Source of the DNA: JBDSKH01 sp050245915
Lineage (GTDB): Bacteria; Actinomycetota; Actinomycetes; Actinomycetales; Microbacteriaceae
Assembly: GCA_050245915.1 (NCBI GenBank)
Contig: JBFWWZ010000002.1
Location: 62,001 to 126,000, forward strand
Direction: 5' to 3'
Length of the DNA stretch: 64,000 nt
Shown: one piece after another, positions 1-7,084 of the stretch
Numbering within the stretch: the stretch's first letter is position 1
Layout of the letters: the number at the start of each line of letters is the position of its first letter
Made by a program: the position numbers and the translations under genes
Notes under the pieces: model-generated
Seen by the model: the letters and a program-made list of their open reading frames with translations, nothing else
Told to the model about the DNA's origin: nothing
Database searches by the model: none

Positions 1-105
1 CGTTCGCTCATGCATCAACGCTACCGGGCCGGTGATTCTGGGAGTTGGGGCGAGACGGGTGTCGCTGACGGCATCCCGCACCCCCCTCTCTAGCCTGGAC
101 TCGCC
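1..105 (+). promoter_or_regulatory. Upstream region and probable promoter of ftsE
   Basis: No gene is recognised in the first 105 bases. A -10-like hexamer TAGCCT lies at 91-96, nine bases before the ftsE start codon, which would give a very short or absent 5' leader. No purine-rich ribosome binding site precedes the ATG. In many actinobacteria prfB precedes ftsE, but it is not visible here. Confidence 0.45.
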
Positions 106-1092
106 ATGATTCGTTTCGACCAGGTCACCAAGACGTACGCCGGGACGACACGACCGGCCCTCAACGGCGTCAGCCTCGAGGTGCTGAAGGGGGAGTTCGT
201 CTTCCTGGTCGGCGCCTCCGGATCCGGCAAGTCCAGCTTCCTGCGGCTCGTGCTCAAAGAGGAGCGGCCCACGAAGGGCAAGATCCACGTGCTCGGGCAC
301 GAGCTCAACACGCTGGCCAGCCGCAAGGTGCCCTACTTCCGCCGCAACCTCGGCGTCGTGTTCCAGGACTTCCGCCTGCTGCCCAACAAGACCGTCTTCG
401 ACAACGTCGCGTTCGCGCTGCAGGTGATCGGCAAGAGCAAAGGCTTCATCCAGGAGGCCGTGCCCGACGTGCTCAAGATGGTCGGGCTTGCCGGCAAGCA
501 GAACCGCTTCCCGCACGAGCTCTCCGGCGGTGAGCAGCAGCGCGTCGCGATGGCGCGCGCCGTCGTCAACAAGCCGGCGATCCTGCTCGCGGACGAGCCC
601 ACAGGAAACCTCGACCCCAGCACCAGTGCGGGCATCATGACGTTGCTCTCCGCCATCAACGCCAACGGCACCACCGTGATCATGGCCACCCACGACGTCG
701 GCATCGTGAACCAGATGCAGCGCCGCGTGATCGAGCTGGTCAGCGGCCAGGTCGTGCGCGACGAGCGCGGCGGCGGCTACCAGACGCAGGCGATGCCGGT
801 CGTGCAGCAGCGCGACAGCGTGATCGAGGATGCTGCGCTCACCGCCCAGCCCCCGGCACCCGCCCCTGCGGCGACCCTCGCGCCGGCGCCCGCGCCGGAA
901 CCGCGGCCCGAACCCGCCGCGGTGCCCGCTCCTGCGCCGGTCACCAGCACGATCACCGAGGTCGAGCCCGACGTGGTGCGTCCCGCCACCCCGCCGCCCG
1001 CCCCGCGCGTCACGACGCACGTGGTCCCGCGCACCGATGAGCCGGCGCCCGACCTCGTGCCGCCGCCCCTCAACGAGCCCCGGAGGCGCTGA
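106..1092 (+). CDS. ftsE: Cell division ATP-binding protein FtsE, with long Pro/Ala-rich tail
   Basis: FtsE is the ABC-type ATPase of the FtsEX complex, which works on the inner face of the division septum and controls peptidoglycan hydrolases through FtsX. The ATPase core fills about residues 1-230: Walker A GASGSGKSS (36-44), signature LSGGEQQ near 139, Walker B ILLADEP just after it, then an H-loop histidine in MATHD. FtsE is usually about 225-230 residues; this one has 328. The extra 95 or so C-terminal residues are very rich in Pro and Ala and are probably disordered. The stop codon overlaps the ftsX start by one base (TGATG), so the two are translationally coupled. The identification is secure; the role of the tail is unknown. 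Confidence 0.96.
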   Translation: MIRFDQVTKTYAGTTRPALNGVSLEVLKGEFVFLVGASGSGKSSFLRLVLKEERPTKGKIHVLGHELNTLASRKVPYFRRNLGVVFQDFRLLPNKTVFDNVAFALQVIGKSKGFIQEAVPDVLKMVGLAGKQNRFPHELSGGEQQRVAMARAVVNKPAILLADEPTGNLDPSTSAGIMTLLSAINANGTTVIMATHDVGIVNQMQRRVIELVSGQVVRDERGGGYQTQAMPVVQQRDSVIEDAALTAQPPAPAPAATLAPAPAPEPRPEPAAVPAPAPVTSTITEVEPDVVRPATPPPAPRVTTHVVPRTDEPAPDLVPPPLNEPRRR

Positions 1093-2006
1093 TGCGGCTC
1101 GGTCTCATCCTCAGCGAGGTCGCGCAGGGGTTCCGGCGCAACCTGTCGATGGTCGTGTCCGTGATCCTCGTCACGTTCATCTCGCTCACCTTCTTCGGCG
1201 CCGCGATCCTGCTGCAGTCGCAGATCAGCCAGACCAAGGGCTACTGGTACGACCGAGCCCAGGTCGCGGTCTACCTGTGCTCGGACTACGACACCGAGGC
1301 CAACTGCAACGAGACCGAGGCGACGGAGGCGCAGAAGGCCGCCGTCAAAGCCGAGCTCGAGGGTGACACGCTCAGCCCGTACATCAAGAAGGTCGACTTC
1401 GAGGACCGCGACCAGGCGTACGCCAACTTCCTCGACCAGTTCGACGGGACCACGGCCGCGCAGCTGGTGACCCCCGACATCCTGAACGAGTCGTTCCGCA
1501 TCAACCTGATCGACCCCAACCAGGCGGAGATCATCATCGACCAGATCACCGGCATGCCGGGGGTCGAGAGCGTCACCGACCAGCGCGGGCTGCTCGAGCC
1601 GATCTTCGCGATCATGAACGCTGCCACCTTCACCGCGATCTGCATCGCGGCGCTGATGCTGGTCGCCGCGGTGCTGCTGATCGCCACCACCATCCGGCTG
1701 AGCGCTTTCTCCCGCCGCCGCGAACTCGGCATCATGCGCCTCGTCGGAGCGTCGAACCGCTTCATCGAGACGCCGTTCATCCTCGAGGGGGTGCTCGCCG
1801 CGCTGATCGGCTCGCTGCTCGCCGGCGTGCTGATCGTCGTGCTGGTGCAGTTCTTCGTGCAGGGCTATCTCGCGGTCACGCTGCCGCGCACGCCCCTGGT
1901 CGATCTGAAGGACGCGCTGATCGTGGTGCCGATCCTGCTCGGGTCGGGCGCACTGCTCGCCGCCATCTCGGCGAGCGTCGCGATCCGGCGGTACCTGAAG
2001 GTCTGA
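1092..2006 (+). CDS. ftsX: Cell division protein FtsX
   Basis: FtsX is the membrane partner of FtsE and carries the signal to periplasmic or extracytoplasmic cell-wall hydrolases. The 304-residue protein has the family layout: a short cytoplasmic N-terminus, one membrane helix at about 21-43, an extracytoplasmic domain of about 130 residues, and three C-terminal membrane helices (about 176-200, 226-250 and 270-297). The extracytoplasmic domain has two cysteines, C63 and C72, which could form a disulfide as in actinobacterial FtsX. It overlaps ftsE by one base. Confidence 0.95.
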   Translation: MRLGLILSEVAQGFRRNLSMVVSVILVTFISLTFFGAAILLQSQISQTKGYWYDRAQVAVYLCSDYDTEANCNETEATEAQKAAVKAELEGDTLSPYIKKVDFEDRDQAYANFLDQFDGTTAAQLVTPDILNESFRINLIDPNQAEIIIDQITGMPGVESVTDQRGLLEPIFAIMNAATFTAICIAALMLVAAVLLIATTIRLSAFSRRRELGIMRLVGASNRFIETPFILEGVLAALIGSLLAGVLIVVLVQFFVQGYLAVTLPRTPLVDLKDALIVVPILLGSGALLAAISASVAIRRYLKV

Positions 2007-2016
2007 CCCCGCCGGT

Positions 2017-2029
2017 TACACTGGTGGGC
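2017..2029 (+). promoter_or_regulatory. Probable promoter of smpB
   Basis: A -10 hexamer TACACT lies at 2017-2022, between the ftsX stop and the smpB start, predicting a transcription start near 2029. SmpB could therefore be made independently of ftsEX. No clear -35 element was identified. Confidence 0.4.
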
Positions 2030-2068
2030 TGCACCGCGCGCCCGAGTGAACCGGAAGGAGGCGTCGCC

Positions 2069-2545
2069 ATGCCGAAAGAACAGGGCCAGAAGGTCGTCGC
2101 CACCAACCGCAAGGCGCGGCACGATTACACGATCGAAGACACCTACGAGGCCGGGATCGTGCTGCAGGGCACCGAGGTGAAGTCGCTGCGCGAAGGCCGC
2201 GCGTCGCTCGTCGACGGCTACGCCTACATCGAGGGCGGCGAGATCTGGCTCGACGCCGTCCACATCCCGGAGTACACCGAGGGCACCTGGAACAACCACG
2301 CCCCGCGGCGCAAACGCAAGCTGCTGATGCACAAGGCGCAGATCATCAAGATCTCGCACAAGACGAAAGAGGGCGGCTACACCCTCGTGCCGCTGAGCAT
2401 CTACTTCAACGACGGGCGCGCGAAGGTCGAGCTGGCGGTCGCGAAAGGCAAGCGGGAGTACGACAAGCGTCAGGCCCTGCGGGAGCGGCAGGACACGCGG
2501 GAGGCCGCGCGCGCCATGTCCTCGCGCCGGCACCTGGGGGAGTAG
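2069..2545 (+). CDS. smpB: SsrA-binding protein SmpB
   Basis: SmpB binds the tRNA-like domain of tmRNA and brings it to stalled ribosomes for trans-translation. The 158-residue product has the OB-fold core and typical segments: GIVLQGTEVKSLREG, YIEGGEIWL and HIPEY, then the basic C-terminal tail (RERQDTREAARAM) that enters the decoding centre. The start at 2069 is chosen because AGGAGG ends eight bases upstream; an in-frame ATG at 2024 would add 15 unlikely residues. Its RNA partner ssrA lies only about 2.7 kb downstream on the same strand. Confidence 0.97.
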   Translation: MPKEQGQKVVATNRKARHDYTIEDTYEAGIVLQGTEVKSLREGRASLVDGYAYIEGGEIWLDAVHIPEYTEGTWNNHAPRRKRKLLMHKAQIIKISHKTKEGGYTLVPLSIYFNDGRAKVELAVAKGKREYDKRQALRERQDTREAARAMSSRRHLGE

Positions 2546-2547
2546 CC

Positions 2548-2602
2548 GGATCTCGATACACCGGCTTCGCCGGCAGCCGGTGGTCGAGCCTGTCGAGACC
2601 TA
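2548..2602. repeat. Dispersed palindromic gene-end repeat, copy a
   Basis: This copy has TCTCGATACA at 2551, an internal CCGGC-rich inverted repeat, and GTCGAGACC ending at 2600. It lies between convergent smpB and the gene at 2600-3166. Read on the minus strand, its end is TAGGTCTCGA, whose TAG is the stop codon of the minus-strand gene. Related copies are at 10398, 48223, 53422 and 58885. Confidence 0.75.
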
Positions 2603-3166
2603 CTGCGGGATCGGCCGGTAGAGGTCCCGGGTGAGGTCGTCGGATGTCCCGCCGAGATCGGGTGCGTCGGGGTTGTCCGCGATCGCGCACAGCGTGGTGG
2701 CGTCGCCCGCGTCGTACTCCTCGAGCGTCGGCGGTGAGACGGCCGACATCACGTAGTCGCTCTTCACGATGTCGTCGGGCAGGTACAGCCGGTACTCCAG
2801 CAGCCGGTCGCACGTGAACCCGGCATAGACCGCGAGCGACTCGTCGGAGGTGTAGGCGACCCCGGGGAAGGTGAGGTCGACGCTGGCGACGATCTGCTGC
2901 TGGTGAGGCGTGGCGCAGTTCACCACCGTGTAGGTCTTTTCGGCGCCCGGCTCGACCAGGCACGACCCGGGGAGGAGCACATCGGCGGACTGGGGCCCGA
3001 GCGGCACCACGGGGGTCTGCAGCACGATGCGGATCACGACGGCGATGAGCAGGGCGACGACGGCAGCGGCCCCGGCGACGATGCCGATGCGCAGCCAGCG
3101 GGGCAGTCCGCCGAACCCGGTGCGGGCGGCGGGATCGGTCTCGGGGGTCTCCGCGGAGTCGCTCAC
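2600..3166 (-). CDS. Single-pass membrane protein with septum-formation-like domain
   Basis: The 188-residue product has a short acidic N-terminus, one membrane helix at about 23-47, and an extracytoplasmic domain with four cysteines arranged as in the Septum_form-type domain: SCLVEPGAEKTYTVVNC, then FTCDRLL and TLCAIAD. It resembles the lipoprotein at 5709-6233, which has the same cysteine pattern (GDCF, VECSVPHK, TACND, ILCLAF). The function is unknown. The GTG at 3166 is chosen as start because it begins the protein-like sequence and sits one base from a predicted transcription start; no ribosome binding site is present. It is divergent from 3186-3854 with only 19 bases between. Confidence 0.75.
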   Translation of the reverse strand: MSDSAETPETDPAARTGFGGLPRWLRIGIVAGAAAVVALLIAVVIRIVLQTPVVPLGPQSADVLLPGSCLVEPGAEKTYTVVNCATPHQQQIVASVDLTFPGVAYTSDESLAVYAGFTCDRLLEYRLYLPDDIVKSDYVMSAVSPPTLEEYDAGDATTLCAIADNPDAPDLGGTSDDLTRDLYRPIPQ

Positions 3167-3185
3167 AAGCGATACCGTATCGGAT
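3167..3185. promoter_or_regulatory. Symmetric bidirectional promoter between two leaderless genes
   Basis: The 19-base gap contains the near-palindrome CGATAC-C-GTATCG (3170-3182). On the plus strand TACCGT (3173-3178) and on the minus strand TACGGT (3179-3174) both fit TANNNT -10 elements. Predicted transcription starts at 3185 and 3167 lie one base from the two GTG codons (3186 and 3166), which are exactly equidistant from the centre at 3176. The elements are seen directly; promoter activity is inferred. Confidence 0.6.
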
Positions 3186-3854
3186 GTGAGCGAAGCACCC
3201 GACGAGACCCGTACCCGGTCCCGCGGCCTCGATCTGCTCACCGCGGTCCTGCTCGGAATCGTCTCGCTCACCACCGCGCTCGGCGCATGGCAGGCGAGCA
3301 CCTGGACCCGTCAGGCCGCCGACTTCGCCGAGTCCTCCTCCGACGCGCGGGATGCGGCGATCATCCGCGGGGTGAGCTGGCAGTACGACCTGCGGCAGGA
3401 CTCGGCGTCGATCTTCAACGCTCGCAAGTACGCGCTGCTCGAAGACGAGGCGACCGCTGCCGGAGACTTCCAGGCCCAGGCGTACAACAACGTGATGTGG
3501 AACAACTACCTCGCGCGGATCGTCTCCGACGAGGGGCTCAAGCAGTCGTTCCAGACCTGGCGCGACGACGGGTTCCCGCCCGACGAGAACCCGACGACCA
3601 CGCCGCAGTACCTCGTGCAGCTGCGGGGCGACGCCGACTCCTACACCGTCGTCTCGGCACTCTCGGGCACCTTCAAGACCGCCCTCGAGGCGAAGGCGAA
3701 CGTGTTCGTGCAGGCCGCGCTGATCGACGCGCTCGCCCTGTTCCTGCTCGGTGTGGCGGGCATCAACCGGTTGCGCTCCGCCCGGCTCGTCACGCTCGTG
3801 CTCGGCGCCGGCGCCTGGTTCGTGTCCCTGATCATGATGGCGACGGCGTACTGA
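3186..3854 (+). CDS. Two-helix membrane protein, first of a tandem paralogous pair
   Basis: The 222-residue protein has an N-terminal membrane helix (LLTAVLLGIVSLTTALGAW), a soluble region of about 110 residues with coiled-coil potential, and a C-terminal pair of hydrophobic segments. It resembles the next gene in the first helix (TAVLLG-VS--TALGA-QAS-W) and in overall layout, so they are tandem duplicates. The function is not recognised. The start is GTG 3186, since the ATG at 3184 is followed at once by a stop and there is no ribosome binding site. Its TGA overlaps the next ATG (TGATG). Confidence 0.75.
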   Translation: MSEAPDETRTRSRGLDLLTAVLLGIVSLTTALGAWQASTWTRQAADFAESSSDARDAAIIRGVSWQYDLRQDSASIFNARKYALLEDEATAAGDFQAQAYNNVMWNNYLARIVSDEGLKQSFQTWRDDGFPPDENPTTTPQYLVQLRGDADSYTVVSALSGTFKTALEAKANVFVQAALIDALALFLLGVAGINRLRSARLVTLVLGAGAWFVSLIMMATAY

Positions 3855-4507
3855 TGGCGACACGGGATGCGGCGCAGACCGCGCGGGCGCGCGGGATCCT
3901 CGAGATCTTCACCGCGGTCCTCCTGGGCCTGGTCTCCGTGGCCACCGCTCTCGGCGCCTACCAGGCGTCACAGTGGGGTCAGCGGTCCGCGGAACTCGCC
4001 TCCGTCTCGCAGCAGGCGCGCGACCGCAACCTCTCGCTCTACCTGGAGGGCGAGCTGATCGGCGGCGACGACTTCCAGCGGGTGTTCGACGTGCTCGCCC
4101 TGCACGCCCAGTCCGTGTTCTACCCGGAACGCGAGGAAGCCCTGCGCGCGGAGCAGGACGTCGTCATCTCCGCCGCGTCGCAGCCCCTCGTCGACGGCTT
4201 CGACGCCTGGCGTGAGACCGGCTTCCAGATCGACCAGGCGCCGATCCTGTCTCCCGAGTACGAGGCGATGACCTACGCGCCCGGCCAGTCGTACAACGTG
4301 GTCTCCAGCGTCGCCTACCGGGCGTCCGAGGCGCTCGAAGACCGGTCGTACACGATGACGATCGTCTCCGTGATCTTCGCGGTCGCCCTCCTGCTGCTCG
4401 GCGTCGCCGGGTCGAGCGCGCGGCTCGCCGTGTCGGCGATCATGGCCGGCGGCGGGGCTTTCGCGTTCCTCGCCGGCGTCGCCGTTGTGATCCTCGGGAT
4501 CTTCTAG
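3854..4507 (+). CDS. Two-helix membrane protein, second of a tandem paralogous pair
   Basis: The 217-residue protein is a paralogue of the gene just upstream: an N-terminal helix (FTAVLLGLVSVATALGAYQ), a soluble middle region, and two hydrophobic C-terminal segments (about 150-170 and 183-210). The one-base overlap with the upstream gene shows co-translation. The pair may form a hetero-oligomer or be a recent duplication. No enzymatic motif was seen. It is convergent with the SIMPL gene, 22 bases away. Confidence 0.75.
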   Translation: MATRDAAQTARARGILEIFTAVLLGLVSVATALGAYQASQWGQRSAELASVSQQARDRNLSLYLEGELIGGDDFQRVFDVLALHAQSVFYPEREEALRAEQDVVISAASQPLVDGFDAWRETGFQIDQAPILSPEYEAMTYAPGQSYNVVSSVAYRASEALEDRSYTMTIVSVIFAVALLLLGVAGSSARLAVSAIMAGGGAFAFLAGVAVVILGIF

Positions 4508-4529
4508 GCGTTCAGCGTCCGGGCGGCTT

Positions 4530-5204
4530 TCAGGCCGAGAACCGCACGTCGACGCTCGACGAGACCTGGATCTGCTGGGGCGACAGGTTCAGCGCGGCGC
4601 CCCCGGCATCCATCGCCTGGGCTTTGAACGCCATGCGCTCGTAGGGCGCGGGGCCGATGCCGCCCCCGCTGCCGCCGTCGCCGAGCATGCCGGGGTCGGC
4701 GACCGCGATCACCGCCGGAGCGCCGAGGCCCGCCGCGGAGGCGTAGGTCGCGGCCTTCTGCACGGCGTCCGCGATCGCATCGCGCCGCACATCCGCGATC
4801 ACCGCCGTGCGGCGGTCGTCGGTGAGATCCCAGTCGATGCCGCCCACATTGACGCCCTCCATGACGGCGGCCTGCTCGATCAGGCGGCTGAGCGCATCGA
4901 AGTCGCTGAACTTCGCCTGGATGCCGATCGTCGCGTGGAAGACCAGCGGCAGGCGCTTGCCCTCGGTGTTCCACGGGCGCTCCGACCAGACGTTCACCCG
5001 GTCTGAGGACCACCAGGTGACGGGACCCTTCGCCTCGTCGTGCAGCGGGGTGATGAGGGCCGTGACGTCGGCCGCCGCCCCGGTCGCACGCGCGAACACG
5101 TCGTCGCGCTTCGGCCCGTCGAAGGCGGCGGAGATGTGGACGGTCGCGCGCTCGGCGTCGAACCAGGCGGTGTGGGTGCCCTGCACCGTGATGATCGCAC
5201 TCAT
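4530..5204 (-). CDS. SIMPL (DUF541) domain protein
   Basis: The 224-residue protein has the SIMPL/DUF541 pattern: an N-terminal strand with TVQGTHTAWFDAERATVHIS, a central R-D-A-x-x-x-A-V-Q-K-A-x-x-Y-A helix (about 137-151), and a C-terminal strand ending SSSVDVRFSA. Members form ring-like oligomers in the envelope; their biochemical role is poorly defined. No signal peptide is visible, so this one may be cytoplasmic. The start is ATG 5204, seven bases after a minus-strand -10 hexamer TAGTCT (5217-5212), suggesting a leaderless message. Confidence 0.8.
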   Translation of the reverse strand: MSAIITVQGTHTAWFDAERATVHISAAFDGPKRDDVFARATGAAADVTALITPLHDEAKGPVTWWSSDRVNVWSERPWNTEGKRLPLVFHATIGIQAKFSDFDALSRLIEQAAVMEGVNVGGIDWDLTDDRRTAVIADVRRDAIADAVQKAATYASAAGLGAPAVIAVADPGMLGDGGSGGGIGPAPYERMAFKAQAMDAGGAALNLSPQQIQVSSSVDVRFSA

Positions 5205-5223
5205 GGTTGGTAGACTAGGTGGC
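5205..5223. promoter_or_regulatory. Symmetric bidirectional promoter for the SIMPL gene and tmRNA
   Basis: The seven-base palindrome TAGACTA (5211-5217) supplies TAGACT on the plus strand and TAGTCT on the minus strand. Predicted starts are 5223 for the tmRNA precursor and 5205 for the SIMPL message. The tmRNA would then have a leader of about 37 bases removed by RNase P. The hexamers are seen; activity is inferred. Confidence 0.55.
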
Positions 5224-5259
5224 TGACAACTCCACAGTGCGTGACAACGGCCCAGCCAT

Positions 5260-5635
5260 GGGGATGATCGGTTTCGACATCGCCTGCGAAACTGCGAGAA
5301 GCGGGCCGAGGATGCAGGGTTATCTCGTAAACGATCTCTGCAAACCATAGGTGCCAATTACAAGCGCACCGACGTTGCCCTCGCTGCGTAAGCACGAGCG
5401 CTAGATAACGTCCGTCAGCCCGGGCTCGTCCTCGACCCGGATCCTGGCGTCAGCTAGAGGACTTGCTGCGGGCCCGCGTCACAGGGGTCCGCGGGACTTT
5501 CACTGTGACTGGGCTCGTCGACCTAGATGCTCGTGGCAAAGGTCGGAGCCGAGTAGAACGCCGTCACGAGCTGCGCCCGGAGAAGGCGCAGGCTCACAGC
5601 GATGGACGGGGGTTCAATTCCCCCCATCTCCACCA
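5260..5635 (+). ncRNA. ssrA: Transfer-messenger RNA (tmRNA)
   Basis: tmRNA rescues stalled ribosomes with SmpB. The 5' end GGGGATG (5260-5266) pairs with CATCTCC (5625-5631), followed by the discriminator A and an encoded CCA (5633-5635). The third pair is G-U, the alanine identity element, so it should be charged with alanine. The T-arm contains GGTTCAATTCC. The tag frame starts at GCC 5353 and ends at TAA 5389-5391, giving ANYKRTDVALAA, with the ALAA end recognised by Clp proteases. The length of 376 nt is normal for actinobacteria. Confidence 0.97.
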
Positions 5636-5663
5636 TCCGTTGTCACGCACGGAGTGATCACAG

Positions 5664-5696
5664 CGAAAGGGCCGCCCCCGAGGGAGCGGCCCTTTC
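5664..5696 (+). terminator. Rho-independent-type hairpin after tmRNA
   Basis: CGAAAGGGCCGC (5664-5675) and GCGGCCCTTTCG (5685-5696) form a 12-bp perfect stem with a nine-base loop. The arms end in CTTT/AAAG rather than a long T tract. It sits 28 bases past tmRNA and 12 bases before the stop of the convergent lipoprotein gene, so it may act in both directions. Confidence 0.8.
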
Positions 5697-5708
5697 GTGT
5701 ACCTGCTG

Positions 5709-6233
5709 CTACTTGTTCGAACCCTTGATGCTGCCGGTGATCAGGCTCTCGTCGTCGGCGAAAGCCAGGCACAGGATCTCGCGGTCCTGCAGCACCGGGT
5801 CGTCCCAGGTCTCCTGGGTCGGGTAGTAGAAGCTGTAGTCGTAGATCGAGGCGTCGTAGTCGAGTCCGACGTAGGCGATGAACGGGTCGTTGCAGGCGGT
5901 GTCGGCCTGCTGCTGCGTGGCGTCGTCACCGGGGTACTCGGCGTCGGTCATCTGGATCGACTCGTAGGCCTCCCACTTGTGCGGGACGCTGCACTCGACG
6001 ATGTCGACGGTCGAGATGGTCTCGGCGTCGGTCTCCTCGTTGAAGCAGTCGCCGGGGACGAGCGAGAAGACATCGTCCTCCGTGCCCTGGTCGGTGTCGC
6101 CTCCGGTGCCTCCGCCGTTGGTGATGTTGCCCACCTGGCCCAGCAGGCTGCAGCCCGAGAGCAGGACGCCGGCGGCGGCGAGAGCGGTGATGCTGAGCGC
6201 GCGGCGCCAGATCGGGGTGTCGGTCGTGGTCAT
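5709..6233 (-). CDS. Septum-formation-domain lipoprotein
   Basis: The 174-residue protein has a type II signal peptide with lipobox LSGC (Cys at about 28), a Gly/Asp-rich linker, and an extracytoplasmic domain with the cysteine pattern GDCF, VECSVPHK, TACND, ILCLAF found in Septum_form-type proteins. It is the second such protein in the window (see 2600-3166). Its role in septation is named by family only and not shown by the sequence. AGGAGG lies seven bases before the ATG. It stands alone between the tmRNA terminator and hisN. Confidence 0.8.
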   Translation of the reverse strand: MTTTDTPIWRRALSITALAAAGVLLSGCSLLGQVGNITNGGGTGGDTDQGTEDDVFSLVPGDCFNEETDAETISTVDIVECSVPHKWEAYESIQMTDAEYPGDDATQQQADTACNDPFIAYVGLDYDASIYDYSFYYPTQETWDDPVLQDREILCLAFADDESLITGSIKGSNK

Positions 6234-6286
6234 GCGGAAGCCTCCTGGGGTACGAACTGCGTCGATCTCGAAATAGCGCCGCCAGC

Positions 6287-7084
6287 CTAGCGAACGCTCA
6301 GGTAATCCAGAACAACCGGATGCAGCGCGCCGTTGGTGGCCACGATGCTCAGCGTGTCGAGGCGGTCGCCCCCGCCGGCGTCGGTGACCGTTCCGCCCGC
6401 CTCACGAACGATGGGGTACAGCGCCGCGACATCCCACGGCTTCACGTCGAACTCGGCCGCGATGTCGATGGCGCCCTCCGCCAGCAGCATGTACGACCAC
6501 AGGTCGCCGAACGCCCGGGTGCGGCCCACGGCGCGGCTCAGGCCGATGAGTTGGTCGAGCCGGCCGGCCTCATCCCAGTGCTTCAGGCTGTTGTAGCTGA
6601 GGGTCGCCTCCGCGGGGTCGTCGATGCCGCTGACCCGGATGCGGCGGGCGGGACGGCCCTCCTCCTCCGCCCAGGCCCCGTGACCGGTGGCCGCCCACCA
6701 GCGGCGGCGGAGCGCCGGTGCGCTGACCACCCCGACCTGCGGCACGCCGTCGACGACCAGCGACAGCAGCAGCCCCCAGATCGGCACGCCGCGCACGAAG
6801 TTGCTGGTGCCGTCGATCGGGTCGACGATCCACTGGCGTCCCGGAGCATGAGGGTCGCCGCCTCCGAACTCCTCGCCGAGGATCGCGTCCTGCGGCCGCG
6901 CCTGCGCGAGGTGGTCGCGAATCATCGTCTCCACCCGGGTGTCGCCGTCGGTGACCTGCGAGCGGTCCGGCTTCAGCTGCACCGAGAGGTCTTGCGCGCG
7001 GTACCTGTCGATCGCGATGAGGTCGGCCTCGTGGGCGAGGGTGAGGGCGACGGCGAGGTCGTCGGCGAGGGTGGGGTCGGTCAC
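6287..7084 (-). CDS. hisN: Histidinol-phosphatase, inositol monophosphatase family
   Basis: The 265-residue enzyme belongs to the Mg-dependent inositol monophosphatase superfamily. Metal-binding residues are visible: GEEFGG (E71, E72), the WIVDPIDGTSNF motif (D88, D91), and KPWDVAAL near residue 213. In actinobacteria the members encoded near aroA/rsgA are usually the HisN-type histidinol-phosphatase that completes the phosphatase step of histidine synthesis; inositol-phosphatase activity is the alternative. The start is GTG 7084, overlapping the rsgA stop by four bases (GTGA), so aroA-rsgA-hisN is one operon. Confidence 0.85.
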   Translation of the reverse strand: MTDPTLADDLAVALTLAHEADLIAIDRYRAQDLSVQLKPDRSQVTDGDTRVETMIRDHLAQARPQDAILGEEFGGGDPHAPGRQWIVDPIDGTSNFVRGVPIWGLLLSLVVDGVPQVGVVSAPALRRRWWAATGHGAWAEEEGRPARRIRVSGIDDPAEATLSYNSLKHWDEAGRLDQLIGLSRAVGRTRAFGDLWSYMLLAEGAIDIAAEFDVKPWDVAALYPIVREAGGTVTDAGGGDRLDTLSIVATNGALHPVVLDYLSVR

